A stretch of 64,000 bases of DNA from a beta proteobacterium AAP99 (lineage in GTDB: Bacteria; Pseudomonadota; Gammaproteobacteria; Burkholderiales; Burkholderiaceae_C): assembly GCA_001295775.1 (NCBI GenBank), contig LJIA01000002.1, forward strand, positions 248,001-312,000, read 5' to 3'. Under the pieces are notes generated by a model, which saw nothing but the letters and a program-made list of their open reading frames with translations, searched no databases and was not told the DNA's origin. The translations under genes were made by a program, and so were the position numbers. Shown piece after piece: positions 8,425-17,286 of this stretch (positions are counted from its first letter, which is position 1; each line of letters begins with the position of its first letter).

Positions 8425-9719
8425 GGGTTGGGGCTTTGGGGCTGAGCAAGACAGCATGGCGCGTCGTCGGGGCGCTGGTGGTGGTCGCACTCGCGGTCAT
8501 CGCAGTTCATCTCTGGCGAAGTGAAGAACGCAGCCGCCTCGCCGCGGCCGAAGCAACCCAGGCAGGCAGCCGCAGCGGCACCGGTGCAGCCAAAGCCGGC
8601 GGCCTGTCGATCGATGAACTGATCGCCCGGGGCAGTCAGGCGCCGGATGTGCAGGCGGCGATTGATCGCGCCAAGCCCTACCAGACCGAGGTCTGCGGCC
8701 GGGGCACAGTGACGGTCGATCCAGCAAGCGACCGGAACCCACCTGCGATCAGCGAGCTCTTACAACGCGGGGGCGTTCTCGCCGGTCAAATGGGCACCAC
8801 GATGGCTACTGATGGCAGTCCGGCCCGACGTGCGATCGGCTTGCGCCTGCTGATCGCCAGCGAACTCGACGCAGCGGACTCTCCCTTCAGCCCCACAGGT
8901 TGCGAGACCGAGGCATGCAAGGAGCGCCGCAAGCGCTTTGTGCCGCCCAGCCTCACGCGCCTGGTCAACTTGGCGCGTGACAGCGAGAACCCGCTGGCCT
9001 ACCGCCAGGCGCTTGTCATGTGTGACCGCTTTCGTGGCCCGGCACCTTGCGACACGCTGACCTGGCTTCGTTACACCGAGCTTGCACCGGACCATCTGGA
9101 TGGCTGGCTCTGGCTCGCCCAGCAGCGTGCGACGCAGGGCGATGCCGCAGGTGCTCAGGTGGCCATGACGCGTGCGGCCGCAGCCCGTAACTCGCAGGCG
9201 ATGCTCTATGACTTTCGCCGCGGCACCGCCGAGCTGCCGCTCATGCAATCAGACGGGTTTGATCGCGCCGCACTGACGTTGCTTGTCTATGGCGTGGATG
9301 CGGCGGAGTACTTCGCACCGATCGGGATCGTCACCTCGCATTGCGCAGCGGCAGCGATCCGAGACCCCGTGCGCGCCGCCGAGTGCGAACAACTTGGGCG
9401 CCGTTTGAACGAAAGTGACGCCGTTCTGTTCGTCATGATCGGCCATCGCATCGGTGAGCGTCTCGCACGCAGCCCTGAGGCCGCCAAGGCGCTGGAGCGC
9501 GAACGCCTTGAGCTGGGGGCGGCGCTGACCAAGGCAGGCCCCGAGATGTCTGAGCAATCGCAGTTCAGCTGCGACGGCACTCGGCGGGCTGCGGAGCACC
9601 TTTCTCGCATCGCCCAGGAGGGCGAAGCCGCATTTGCCCGCCGCGTGCTGGCTGAGCAGCGGGCAAAGGCTGGCCAGGCCGGTACCTCTCCCTTGGCAAC
9701 GCCGGGCGCGGCGAGATGA
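8382..9719 (+). CDS. Membrane-anchored protein, first of a tandem paralogous pair
   Basis: Function not recognised. Up to 445 residues: a TM anchor at residues ~25-45 (WRVVGALVVVALAVIAVHLW), then a soluble, probably periplasmic Ala-rich domain that begins GGLSIDELIARGSQAP and contains YQTEVCGRGTVTVD. It shares its plan with the next gene: a 'S-(L/I)-D-(D/E)-L-(L/I)-A' motif, 'T.VEVCG.G', paired Cys, 'LA.DS..P..YR.AL..C', and 'W...AELEPD..(G/N)W'. The start is uncertain: the GTG at 8382 lies inside a hairpin, and a TTG near 8439 would start just before the TM helix. It overlaps the next gene by ATGA, so the two are surely co-transcribed. Confidence 0.65.
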   Translation: MLRETPGSARDKRKGVGALGLSKTAWRVVGALVVVALAVIAVHLWRSEERSRLAAAEATQAGSRSGTGAAKAGGLSIDELIARGSQAPDVQAAIDRAKPYQTEVCGRGTVTVDPASDRNPPAISELLQRGGVLAGQMGTTMATDGSPARRAIGLRLLIASELDAADSPFSPTGCETEACKERRKRFVPPSLTRLVNLARDSENPLAYRQALVMCDRFRGPAPCDTLTWLRYTELAPDHLDGWLWLAQQRATQGDAAGAQVAMTRAAAARNSQAMLYDFRRGTAELPLMQSDGFDRAALTLLVYGVDAAEYFAPIGIVTSHCAAAAIRDPVRAAECEQLGRRLNESDAVLFVMIGHRIGERLARSPEAAKALERERLELGAALTKAGPEMSEQSQFSCDGTRRAAEHLSRIAQEGEAAFARRVLAEQRAKAGQAGTSPLATPGAAR

Positions 9720-10960
9720 AACTTGCTAGGCGATGGGTCGCTGCAGGCGCTGTGTTGCTTGCGGCCTTGCTTCTCGCGTTTTGGTTCCGTCCCGGGGGGC
9801 AGGGTCTCGGGTCTGGCCAGCCTGCGGGCGGCGCGGAGCCTGCCGCACCTGCCACGCAGCTAGGAAAGTCGCTCGATGATCTCCTGGCGGCTGGGCAGCG
9901 GGCGCAGACGTCAGCGAGCTACCAAGACACCAAGGTTGAAGTCTGCGGGTACGGTGTGTTCGATGCCCGGACTGATGAGCGAGCCATCGAGGCGCTAGGC
10001 GAGCGTCTGGATGGCCAAAGCCTGGACGTACTGCGGCGCGCGGGCTTGCGCCTGGCGACCCGCGCGGATGTGAACGAGCGCGCTGTGGGACTCTGGGCGC
10101 AGTTTGCGGCCGAGCTCAGCAGCTGGATGAGCAGCGATGCGTACAAGGAGCAAAGCGCGGGTCAGACGCGACTCCCTATGCCCCCGCCGGTGACTCGACC
10201 CTTGAGCGAGCTGATTCGGCTGGCTGCAGACAGTGGCAGCCCGACCGTGTATCGGCTGGCGCTTTCGGGCTGCCTCGATTGGGGCCTGAAGCCGACAGTC
10301 TGCAATTCGATCAGTTGGACGACGCTGGCGGAACTGGAGCCGGACAACGCCGGCAACTGGCTGCAGGTGGCTGGCCAGGCGCAGCTCAGGGGCGATACCG
10401 CAGCCTGGGATGATGCGATGCGCCGAGCGATCGCCGCGCCACGTCATCGCGTAGGGGTGCTTTACGCCAGCGGCACGCTTGCCACGGCCATGGAGGGCTT
10501 GGCTGAGCCGGCCCTGCAGCAGTCTGCGCTTGTCAGGACGATTGGTATCGAGGCGATGCTTAGCGTGCCGCAGAACGCCGTCTTCGCAGCTTCTCGTTGG
10601 TGCCCTGAGCCGCAACGCCAGGCCCTCAGCGCGGCTCGGCAGAAGGAATGTGCAGCGCTTGGGCAGCGGCTGCAGCAATCTGATGACATCACCCTTGCGT
10701 GGAGTGGTTACGGCATCCAAGGGCGCTTCGCTTCGGGCGAGGCGGAGCGAGCGCAGATCAAGGCTCAAAGCGACGCCCTGCAGCGCGCTCGACTCAAGCA
10801 GGCCGAGCAGGAAGTGGGGGCTAGCCTCATGTCCTGCGCCGGCATCGCCGCCACGCGTGCGCGTCTGCAGCGTGTGGCCCAAATCGGCGAAGCCGGCGTG
10901 GCGCGTGAGGCGCTCGCGCGCGAAGCGCAGGCCGCCAAGCCTGCGGCACCGCCGCGCTGA
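9716..10960 (+). CDS. Membrane-anchored protein, second of a tandem paralogous pair
   Basis: Function not recognised. A 414-residue paralogue of the preceding gene, starting MKLARRWVAAGAVLL with a TM/signal segment at residues ~7-24, then GKSLDDLLAAGQRAQ, KVEVCGYGVFDARTDE, YRLALSGCLDWGLKPTVCN and a C-terminal stretch with SLMSCAGIAATRARLQRVA. Several Cys are in equivalent places in both copies, consistent with disulfides in the periplasm. Start and spacing are fixed by the four-base ATGA overlap. It is followed by a strong terminator. Identity between the copies is low but spans the full length, so the duplication is not recent. Confidence 0.7.
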   Translation: MKLARRWVAAGAVLLAALLLAFWFRPGGQGLGSGQPAGGAEPAAPATQLGKSLDDLLAAGQRAQTSASYQDTKVEVCGYGVFDARTDERAIEALGERLDGQSLDVLRRAGLRLATRADVNERAVGLWAQFAAELSSWMSSDAYKEQSAGQTRLPMPPPVTRPLSELIRLAADSGSPTVYRLALSGCLDWGLKPTVCNSISWTTLAELEPDNAGNWLQVAGQAQLRGDTAAWDDAMRRAIAAPRHRVGVLYASGTLATAMEGLAEPALQQSALVRTIGIEAMLSVPQNAVFAASRWCPEPQRQALSAARQKECAALGQRLQQSDDITLAWSGYGIQGRFASGEAERAQIKAQSDALQRARLKQAEQEVGASLMSCAGIAATRARLQRVAQIGEAGVAREALAREAQAAKPAAPPR

Positions 10961-10980
10961 ATCGCACCCTCAAAAAGACA

Positions 10981-11013
10981 CAAGGCCGGCCGTGTTTCCG
11001 CGGGCCGGCCTTG
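10981..11013 (+). terminator. Transcription terminator after the paralogous pair
   Basis: Perfect 11-bp inverted repeat CAAGGCCGGCC (10981-10991) / GGCCGGCCTTG (11003-11013) with an 11-base loop, 20 bases after the stop at 10960. The 5' side is preceded by AAAAAGA and the 3' side by TTGTGCC, so the U-tract is weak on the plus strand and better on the minus strand. It could serve both the pair and the leftward gene ending at 11072. Confidence 0.65.
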
Positions 11014-11071
11014 TGCCTTGTGCCGTGTGCAGCAGCCGGTTGGGCTGCGGCTGTCACTGACAGGCAGTGAC

Positions 11072-11287
11072 TTACTTCTTCTCTTCCGCCTTGGGCATGG
11101 CGTCCTTCTTGGCCTTCTTTTCCTTCTTGGCCTTCTTGTCAGCCTTCTTCTCCGCAGCCGGCTTGGCTTCAGACTTCATCTCGGCCTTGGCGGCGGGTGC
11201 TGCGGGGGCGGCGGCCGGGGTGGCGGGGGCCTGGGCGAAGGCGGCGGCGGCAAACAGCGAGGCGACGAGAGCGGCGATACGTTTCAT
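11072..11287 (-). CDS. Small secreted Lys/Ala-rich protein
   Basis: A 71-residue protein with a clear signal peptide (MKRIAALVASLFAAAAFAQA, cleavage expected after AFA). The mature part is a low-complexity Ala/Pro then Lys/Glu chain (KPAAEKKADKKAKKEKKAKK), giving a highly charged periplasmic peptide. Proteins of this make-up are frequent in Burkholderiales and have no established function. The start is set by GGAGGG upstream of 11287; the frame open to 11551 has no support. Confidence 0.7.
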   Translation of the reverse strand: MKRIAALVASLFAAAAFAQAPATPAAAPAAPAAKAEMKSEAKPAAEKKADKKAKKEKKAKKDAMPKAEEKK

Positions 11288-11635
11288 GGTGATCCCTCCG
11301 GGTGGGTTGTGGTCAACAGCCCATGGCGAGATTGCCGGGGGCTTGTCCCCTAGAACGGGGCGCGGGCTGGATTGTTTACCCAGCGCGCGGGAAAACCCGT
11401 AACAGCCTGTGTCCAGGCATGACCCGATGCGTTGTTCGCTCGCGAGATTTGCCGCTGCGATCGCGGGCCTGACGCCCGGCAAACCGCTGCGTTCGGCAGC
11501 GGACCACCAGCTGGTCGGGCCGGTGTCCGGCGGCGTGCCGCACAAAGGCAAGACAATGCAAAACGGCGCAGATGCAGGGCCGAGCCCGCGCCTGCGCCGT
11601 GGTTCAAGCGGCCAGCTGGATCAGATCGCCGGGGA
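11288..11635. other. Intergenic region between two leftward genes
   Basis: About 350 bases without a supported gene. It holds the promoter region of the small Lys-rich gene and the 3' flank of the amino-acid binding protein gene. No strong hairpin with a U-tract was found after 11636, and no repeat of the dispersed family was seen. Confidence 0.35.
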
Positions 11636-12571
11636 TCAGAACGCCGGGTTGGCCGAGGGCGCCACGAAGCTGGCGCGCAAGAGCGGGCTCATGGGCACAT
11701 TGAGCACCACGTTGCGCGGCGGCGTGGGCTGCATGAACCACTTGTTATAGATGGCGTTGATCTCGCCGTCCACGATGATGCGGGTCATCGCGGCGTCCAC
11801 CAGCTTTTGCCAGGCGGGGTCGCGGCGCATGGCCATGGCCAGCGGTTCGACGGAGAGCATGCGGGCGTTGAGCTGCCAGTCCGCCGGGTTGTTGGCGTTG
11901 GCCTTGAAGCTGAGCAGCAGGATGTCGTCAGTGATGAAGGCGTCGGCGGCGTTCTTGTCCACGGTGGCAAAGGCCTCGGCGTTGTCCTTGACCGGCACGG
12001 GCTGGGGGGCGTTGCGCCGCATCTTGGCTTGCTCCTTGACCAGCGCCTCGCCCGTGGAGCCCTTGGTCACGGCCACGCGCTTGCCTTCGAGCTCGTCGAG
12101 GTTGTCGATGCCCACGGCCTTCTTGGACAGGATCTTGGCGCCTGTGAGGAAGTGCGGCACGGTGAAAGCCACCTTCTGGCGGCGCTCGGCGGTGTTGGTG
12201 GTGTTGCCGCACTCCAGGTCGATGCGGCCGTCCAGCAGCGCGGGGATGCGGTCGGCCGCGGCCACCTGCACCCATTCGATCTTCAGTTCGGGCCGCTTCA
12301 GGTCACGGCGCAGGTTGGCCACCACGCGGGTGCAGAGGTCGACGGCGTAGCCGATCGGCCGGCCGGTGCTGCGGTCCATGTAGCTGAAGGGGATGGACGA
12401 CTCGCGGTGGCCGAGGCGAATGACGCCGGTGCGGTTGATGCGCTCCAGCGTGTCGATCTGCGGCGTGCTGGGGGCGACTTCGACGGCGCGGGCGGCCGGT
12501 GCGGTGGCGAGGGCGGTCAGGATGACGGCCGGCGCAAGCAGCGCGGCCCTCAGGCGGACGGGAGACGACAT
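11636..12571 (-). CDS. ABC transporter substrate-binding protein, glutamate/aspartate type
   Basis: A 311-residue periplasmic binding protein (family 3 solute-binding). Signal peptide at residues 1-30 (LLAPAVILTALATAPAARA). The mature domain has TLERINRTGVIRLGHRESSI, PFSYMDRSTGRPIGYAVDLC, RIDLECGNTTNTAERRQKVA and FITDDILLLSF, all typical of GltI-like binding proteins for acidic or polar amino acids. No permease or ATPase gene is adjacent, so it is an orphan component that must work with a transporter elsewhere. The ATG at 12571 is preferred to the TTG two codons upstream. Confidence 0.88.
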   Translation of the reverse strand: MSSPVRLRAALLAPAVILTALATAPAARAVEVAPSTPQIDTLERINRTGVIRLGHRESSIPFSYMDRSTGRPIGYAVDLCTRVVANLRRDLKRPELKIEWVQVAAADRIPALLDGRIDLECGNTTNTAERRQKVAFTVPHFLTGAKILSKKAVGIDNLDELEGKRVAVTKGSTGEALVKEQAKMRRNAPQPVPVKDNAEAFATVDKNAADAFITDDILLLSFKANANNPADWQLNARMLSVEPLAMAMRRDPAWQKLVDAAMTRIIVDGEINAIYNKWFMQPTPPRNVVLNVPMSPLLRASFVAPSANPAF

Positions 12572-12798
12572 GGGCAAGAGATCCTTGTGAGATGTTGTTC
12601 TGCTCGCCCGAGGCCGCCTGGGTTGGGGGCTGAGGCGTTGCGCACGGCGGCGAAGGCTAATTCAGCTGTGGCCGAACGCAGGCGGCATTCTGGGCAGCAC
12701 AAACGGTTGCGTCCAGCGTTTAGAGTGGGCGCCCAACAAGGATTGCCGCGGTGTCATCGGCGTGCTGCGCGCGGCGGCAGGCCGGTCTTCGCTGCTCT

Positions 12799-12840
12799 GG
12801 CGCGGCTCTCCAGGCCATGAGTCTGAAGACGCGCTCTGGA
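12799..12840 (+). repeat. Dispersed intergenic repeat, degenerate copy C1
   Basis: The sequence ggctctccaggccatgagtc then tgaagacgcgctctgga follows the same plan as copy C2 immediately after it (arm, loop with ggcca-tg, arm ctgaag..cgc), but without the acaagcggaaag tail. It is in tandem with C2, so the two may derive from a local duplication. Confidence 0.45.
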
Positions 12841-12841
12841 T

Positions 12842-12891
12842 GCGGCTTTTCAGGGCAATGGCCTGAAGAACCGCACCAGACAGGCGGAAAG
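12842..12891 (+). repeat. Dispersed intergenic stem-loop repeat, copy C2
   Basis: Left arm gcggcttttcag (12842-12853) pairs with ctgaagaaccgc (12863-12874), allowing one mismatch and one wobble, around the loop ggcaatggc. The tail is accagacaggcggaaag. This is one of the best-preserved members. Confidence 0.65.
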
Positions 12892-12947
12892 CGGGGGTGG
12901 CCTTGCGCACATGGCGCCGTGGCCGCACCGCCTGCCGCGACTGGGCG

Positions 12948-14360
12948 CTAGGCGTCTCGCGCCGGCTGCGGCTCGGCCGCGGCTTGCGCTACCGCCCGCT
13001 TGCCGAGCACGGCCAGCAGCACGGCGCCCAGCGCCAGCACGCCCACGCCGGCCAAGGCCCCGGCGCGCACGTAGTCCAGGCTGGCCCAGAGCATGTACGC
13101 GCAGCTGCCGCCGAAGACGATGGGCAGCAGCGGGTAGAAGGGCACCTTGAAGGGCCGCGGCACGTTCGGCTCGCGCTGGCGCAGCACCAGCACCGCGGTG
13201 GCTGAAAGCGTGAGGAAGAGCCAGTACACGGGCGAGAGGTAGTCCACCATGGTGGAAAAGCCGCCGCGCGTGATCGTGCCCAGCGCCACCAGCACCAGCG
13301 CCACGGCGGCCATGGCGATCATCGCCGCCACCGGTGTGCCGCGCCGTGCGTCCCAGCGGGCGATGGCCGCAAGGGCTGGGGTGTCGCGCGCCACGGCGTA
13401 GGTGGTGCGCGCCCCGGCAATCAGAATGGCGTTCATCACGCTGATGGCGGTGATGGCGACGATCGCCACCATCAGCACTTCGCCGGGTGTGCCGAAGGCG
13501 CGCAGCAGCAGCTCGGCGGCCGGCGCCTCGCTGCGCGCCAGGCCCGTCAGCCCCAGGCCCTGCAGGTAGGCCCAGTTCGCCAATAGATACAGCGCCATCA
13601 CGATCGACATGCCGCCCAGCAGCGCCCAGACAATGCCGCGCTTCTCGTCGCGCATCTCGGCACTCAGCGTGGCGGCATCGCTCCAGCCGCCGTAGGCCAG
13701 CAGCACGAACACCATGGCGGTGCCCACGCTGAGTTGCTGCAGGTAGTCCGTGGCATGGGCAGCGGGCGCTGCATGCGCCGCCACCGGCGTGGTGGCCGGC
13801 ATGCCTTCCAGCACCAGCCACAGGCCGGCCGCGCCGGCCAGCAGCAGCCCCACCAGCACCAGCGCCATCAGCACCAGTTGCGTGCGCAGGCCGATCGTCA
13901 GCCCGCGCAGGTTCACGAGCACCAGTGCCACGATGATCCCGCCGGCCAGCACGCCCGCCGCCACATGCCCCATGGGCAGCAGCTGGCTCACGTAGTCCGC
14001 AAACACAAAGGCCAGCAGCGCCATCGAGCCGGTGTGGATGATCGAAAAGCGTGACCACGCAAACAGGAACGCCACCTTGGGCCCGAAGGCGCGGTGCAGG
14101 AAGCTGTAGTCCCCGCCGGTATCCGGATAGGCGGCGGCCAGCTCCGCGAAGCACATGGCACCGATGATCGAGAGCACGCCGCCGGCAATCCACAGGGCGT
14201 AGAGCTGCGTGTCGCTGCCCACATGGGCCGCCACCTCGGGCGAGGTCTTGAAGATCCCCGCGCCGATCACCATGCCCACGCACACCGAGATGGCGGACCA
14301 CACGCCCAGGTGCCGTCGCGGACCAGTGCTCGTCGTGAGGTCAGAATCGGAAGAAGACAT
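12948..14360 (-). CDS. APC superfamily amino acid permease
   Basis: A 470-residue inner-membrane transporter with about 12 TM helices. TM1 has the family signature GVWSAISVCVGMVIGAGIF, followed by AGGVLSIIGAMCFAELAAAYP (TM2), LAYGGWSDAATLSAEMRDE before TM6/7 and ISVMNAILIAGARTTYAVARD in TM8. This points to an amino acid/amine antiporter or symporter of the LAT/PotE-like branch; the substrate cannot be told. The frame is open to 14531, but the start at 14360 (MSSSDSDLTT) is used because the extra sequence is not membrane-protein-like and overlaps the divergent promoter. It is divergent from a TonB receptor. Confidence 0.85.
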   Translation of the reverse strand: MSSSDSDLTTSTGPRRHLGVWSAISVCVGMVIGAGIFKTSPEVAAHVGSDTQLYALWIAGGVLSIIGAMCFAELAAAYPDTGGDYSFLHRAFGPKVAFLFAWSRFSIIHTGSMALLAFVFADYVSQLLPMGHVAAGVLAGGIIVALVLVNLRGLTIGLRTQLVLMALVLVGLLLAGAAGLWLVLEGMPATTPVAAHAAPAAHATDYLQQLSVGTAMVFVLLAYGGWSDAATLSAEMRDEKRGIVWALLGGMSIVMALYLLANWAYLQGLGLTGLARSEAPAAELLLRAFGTPGEVLMVAIVAITAISVMNAILIAGARTTYAVARDTPALAAIARWDARRGTPVAAMIAMAAVALVLVALGTITRGGFSTMVDYLSPVYWLFLTLSATAVLVLRQREPNVPRPFKVPFYPLLPIVFGGSCAYMLWASLDYVRAGALAGVGVLALGAVLLAVLGKRAVAQAAAEPQPARDA

Positions 14361-14556
14361 GAAGCGGCGCAGCAAAAAACGCTCGATTCGACCACACCGG
14401 CCGCCGCACCACACCTTCGTGACATTCCGTCCTGCTCTCGAATAAGGATTTCCCCAAGGCCGCTGTGCAGCGCAGCACGGCTGAGGCATCCTTTCCAGCT
14501 TGCCGTGGGTGTTGCCCGCGGCGCCTTCCAATCACATCAACAACAGCCTCCCGCCC

Positions 14557-17031
14557 ATGAACCTGCCCCGCAACTCCACTTCGCTCCGTCTGTCGCTCAT
14601 CAGCGTCGCCGTCGCCTCGACCGTGGCCGCGCCGGCGCTGGCCCAGAGCACCGCGCCCGCCCAGCCTGCGGCCCAGGCGGTGGACACCGTGGTCGTCACC
14701 GGCACCCGCAGCCGGGACCGCACATCGCTCAACACCCCGGTGCCGGTGGACATCCTCACGGCCGAAGATCTGCGCAACGCCGCCGGCAGCAATGGCGAGC
14801 TGGGCAGCGCGCTCACGGCCCTGCTGCCTTCGTTCAACTTCCAGCGCCAATCCAACAGCGGCGGCGCAGACCACGTGCGCTCGGCCCAGCTGCGCGGCAT
14901 GAGCCCGGACCAGGTGCTGGTGCTCATCAACGGCAAGCGCCGCCACACCGCGGCCGTGGTCAACCTGGAAAGCAAGGTGGGCAAGGGCACCAACCCGGTG
15001 GACTTCAACGCCATCCCGGTGTCGGCCATCAAGCGCGTGGAAGTGCTGCGTGACGGCGCCGGCGCCCAGTACGGCTCGGACGCCGTGGCCGGCGTGATCA
15101 ACATCATCCTGGACGACGCCCGCACCGGCGGGGAGCTGGAAGCCAGCTACGGTGCCTTCCGCACGAAGTTCGACCCCACCGGCAAGACCATCACCGACGG
15201 GCAGAACAACCAGCTGCGCGGCAAATACGGCTGGGCCCTGGGCGATGCCGGCTTCGTGCGCGCGGGTGCCGAGATCGGCGCAGCCAATCCGACCAACCGG
15301 GCCGGGCGCGACGAGATCCCGTTCTTCGAGAACCAGACGCCGCCGAACCTCGCCCTGCAAGGCCAGCGCAACTACCGCGCCGGCGAACCCAAGGTGGACA
15401 ATGCCGCACTCTGGCTCAACAGCGCGTACGACTGGGCGCCCGACCTGAAGGTCTACGGCTTCTCCACGCTCACCCGCCGCGAAACCGAGGGCGCCGCCTT
15501 CTTCCGCTATCCCGACTCCAGCGCCAATGTGCCGGCCGTCTACCCCAACGGCTACCTGCCGCGCACCACCGGCACCAGCACGGACTTTGCGCTGACCGGC
15601 GGCGCCAAGGGCGCAAGCAAGCTGGCCGGCGGCGACTGGCTCTGGGATGCCTCCTTCGGCTACGGCCGCAACAGCTTTGACTATGGCCTGGCCAACTCCG
15701 CCAACCCCAGCCTGGGCGCCGCCACGCCGCGCAGCTTCAACCTGGGCACCTTTACCTTCGAGCAGGCCACGCTCAATCTGGACGCCAGCCGCGAAATGAA
15801 CCTGGGTCTGGCCAAGCCCGCCCTGTTTGCCACCGGCATCGAGCTGCGCCGCGACGGCTTCTCCACCAGCGCGGGCGATGCATCCGCCTACGCCGCCGGC
15901 CCCGTGACGAGCTCGCCGGCACAGTCGCAGGGCGCGCTGGCCCTGCAGCCGGGCGATGCGATTGACGTGCGCCGCAGCGTGTACGGCGTGTTTGCCGACC
16001 TCTCGGCCGACGTGTCGCGCGAGTTCTTCGTGCAGGGCGCCCTGCGCGCCGACCGCTACAGCGACTTCGGCAGCGCCGTCACCGGCAAGCTGGCCGCGCG
16101 CTACGCCTTCACGCCGCAGGTCGCGGTGCGCGGCGCGGTGTCCAGCAACTTCCGCGCGCCGTCCCTGCCGCAGGAGAACTTCAGCTTCACCGTGACGGAC
16201 TTCGGCACCGGCGGCGCTCTCGCCTCCATCCGCACCATCCCGGCCAACGGCCGCATCGCTCGCGCCCTCGGTGCGCCGGAACTCAAGGCCGAGAAGTCCG
16301 ACAACTGGAGCCTTGGCCTGACCGTGAACCCGCTGCGCATGCTGAGCGCCTCGCTGGACGTATACGAGATCCGCGTGAAGGACCGCATCACCCTGTCCGA
16401 GCGCTTTTCCAGCGCGCAGCTCACCAACTTCATCGCCACCAACTTCGGCGTGGCCGGCGTGCAGGGCGTGAACTTCTTCACCAATGCGGTGGACACCAAG
16501 ACCCGCGGCGCGGACCTCGTGTTCACCTACAGCGAGCGCATTGCCGGCGGCACCGCCCGCTTCTCCGCGGCGAGCAGCTACGCCAAGACCGAACTCTCCA
16601 ACTTCAAGCCCGTGCCCGCACAGCTGGCGGCCCTGGGCGTGAGCGGCAACCTCGTCGGCCTGGAAGAACAGAACACCCTGACCACCGCCGCACCGATGAC
16701 CAAGCATGTGCTCACCGCCGGCTGGACCGGCTCGCAATGGGGCGGCACCCTGCGCGCCACCCGCCACGGCAAGGCCACCCGCGTGTTCGACTTTGGCGGC
16801 GGCTTCACCCCCACGCAACAGTACGAGGCCAAGTGGCAGTTCGACCTGGAAGGCGAATACCGCCTCAACAAGCAGTTCAGCGTGGCACTGGGCGCCGTGA
16901 ACATCGGCGACACCTACCCCACCCGCTCGATTGCCGACATCAGCTACTTCGGCAACTTCCCGTACGACGTGGTGTCGCCAATCGGCTTCAACGGCGCGTA
17001 TTACTACGCACGGGTGCGGTACGCGTTTTGA
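14557..17031 (+). CDS. TonB-dependent outer-membrane receptor
   Basis: An 824-residue outer-membrane receptor. Signal peptide MNLPRNSTSLRLSLISVAVA up to PALAQ, then the TonB-box-like AVDTVVVTGTRSRDRTSLN. The plug domain follows with NTPVPVDILTAEDLRNAAG, LRGMSPDQVLVLINGKRRHT and VLRDGAGAQYGSDAVAGVIN. The remainder is a 22-strand barrel ending in the aromatic YYYARVRYAF typical of barrel insertion. Substrate class is not evident (iron complex, vitamin or plant compound). The start at 14557 is chosen for the signal peptide; the 14500 start would add 19 non-signal residues. The gene stands alone, divergent from the amino acid permease. Confidence 0.92.
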   Translation: MNLPRNSTSLRLSLISVAVASTVAAPALAQSTAPAQPAAQAVDTVVVTGTRSRDRTSLNTPVPVDILTAEDLRNAAGSNGELGSALTALLPSFNFQRQSNSGGADHVRSAQLRGMSPDQVLVLINGKRRHTAAVVNLESKVGKGTNPVDFNAIPVSAIKRVEVLRDGAGAQYGSDAVAGVINIILDDARTGGELEASYGAFRTKFDPTGKTITDGQNNQLRGKYGWALGDAGFVRAGAEIGAANPTNRAGRDEIPFFENQTPPNLALQGQRNYRAGEPKVDNAALWLNSAYDWAPDLKVYGFSTLTRRETEGAAFFRYPDSSANVPAVYPNGYLPRTTGTSTDFALTGGAKGASKLAGGDWLWDASFGYGRNSFDYGLANSANPSLGAATPRSFNLGTFTFEQATLNLDASREMNLGLAKPALFATGIELRRDGFSTSAGDASAYAAGPVTSSPAQSQGALALQPGDAIDVRRSVYGVFADLSADVSREFFVQGALRADRYSDFGSAVTGKLAARYAFTPQVAVRGAVSSNFRAPSLPQENFSFTVTDFGTGGALASIRTIPANGRIARALGAPELKAEKSDNWSLGLTVNPLRMLSASLDVYEIRVKDRITLSERFSSAQLTNFIATNFGVAGVQGVNFFTNAVDTKTRGADLVFTYSERIAGGTARFSAASSYAKTELSNFKPVPAQLAALGVSGNLVGLEEQNTLTTAAPMTKHVLTAGWTGSQWGGTLRATRHGKATRVFDFGGGFTPTQQYEAKWQFDLEGEYRLNKQFSVALGAVNIGDTYPTRSIADISYFGNFPYDVVSPIGFNGAYYYARVRYAF

Positions 17032-17051
17032 GCGGCATCTCGCTTCGTATT

Positions 17052-17080
17052 CCCTCCCCTGCGTGCAGGGGAGGGTGAGG
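17052..17080. repeat. Perfect palindrome CCCTCCCCTGC-GT-GCAGGGGAGGG with G-rich flank
   Basis: An 11-bp perfect inverted repeat (17052-17062 and 17065-17075) followed by tgagggtgggg. Sequences of this type recur between genes in many high-GC proteobacteria. It lies 20 bases after the TonB receptor stop and could also act as a weak terminator, but there is no U-tract. Confidence 0.55.
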
Positions 17081-17142
17081 GTGGGGTCGGGCGCGCTGCG
17101 GCAGTCGTCCTGGCCAGCGTCCGAGGCGCAAGATATCCATTT

Positions 17143-17196
17143 GGTGCGGGTTTTGAGGGCAAAGTGGCTGAAAACCCGCACCAGGCAAGCGGAAAG
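17143..17196 (+). repeat. Dispersed intergenic stem-loop repeat, copy D
   Basis: Arms ggtgcgggtttt (17143-17154) and aaaacccgcacc (17171-17182) are perfectly complementary over 12 bp. The 16-base loop holds ggcaaagtggctg. The tail is aggcaagcggaaag. It stands about 90 bases upstream of the antitoxin gene. Confidence 0.7.
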
Positions 17197-17286
17197 ATTT
17201 TCGGGAGCGTAGGCAACAGCGCCCATCGCTCCTGAGCTCACTGCAGTTCAGCCGCGTATCATCGATCGACCTTTGGAGTCATCGCC

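Larger units (their letters stand above)
12572..12947. other. Intergenic region containing two dispersed-repeat copies
   Basis: About 375 bases between two leftward genes. It contains the repeat copies at 12799-12840 and 12842-12891 and presumably the promoter of the binding-protein gene nearer 12600. Apparent short reading frames here are translations of the repeat. Confidence 0.45.

Noticed and set aside
12662-12928. Leftward 88-codon frame in the intergenic gap
   Set aside because: Its sequence is a translation of the dispersed repeat copies, and similar peptides arise at the other copies.
14341-17241. A 966-codon open frame on the minus strand
   Set aside because: It is antisense to the TonB receptor gene; high GC keeps the opposite frame open. 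No signal, domain or ribosome binding site.
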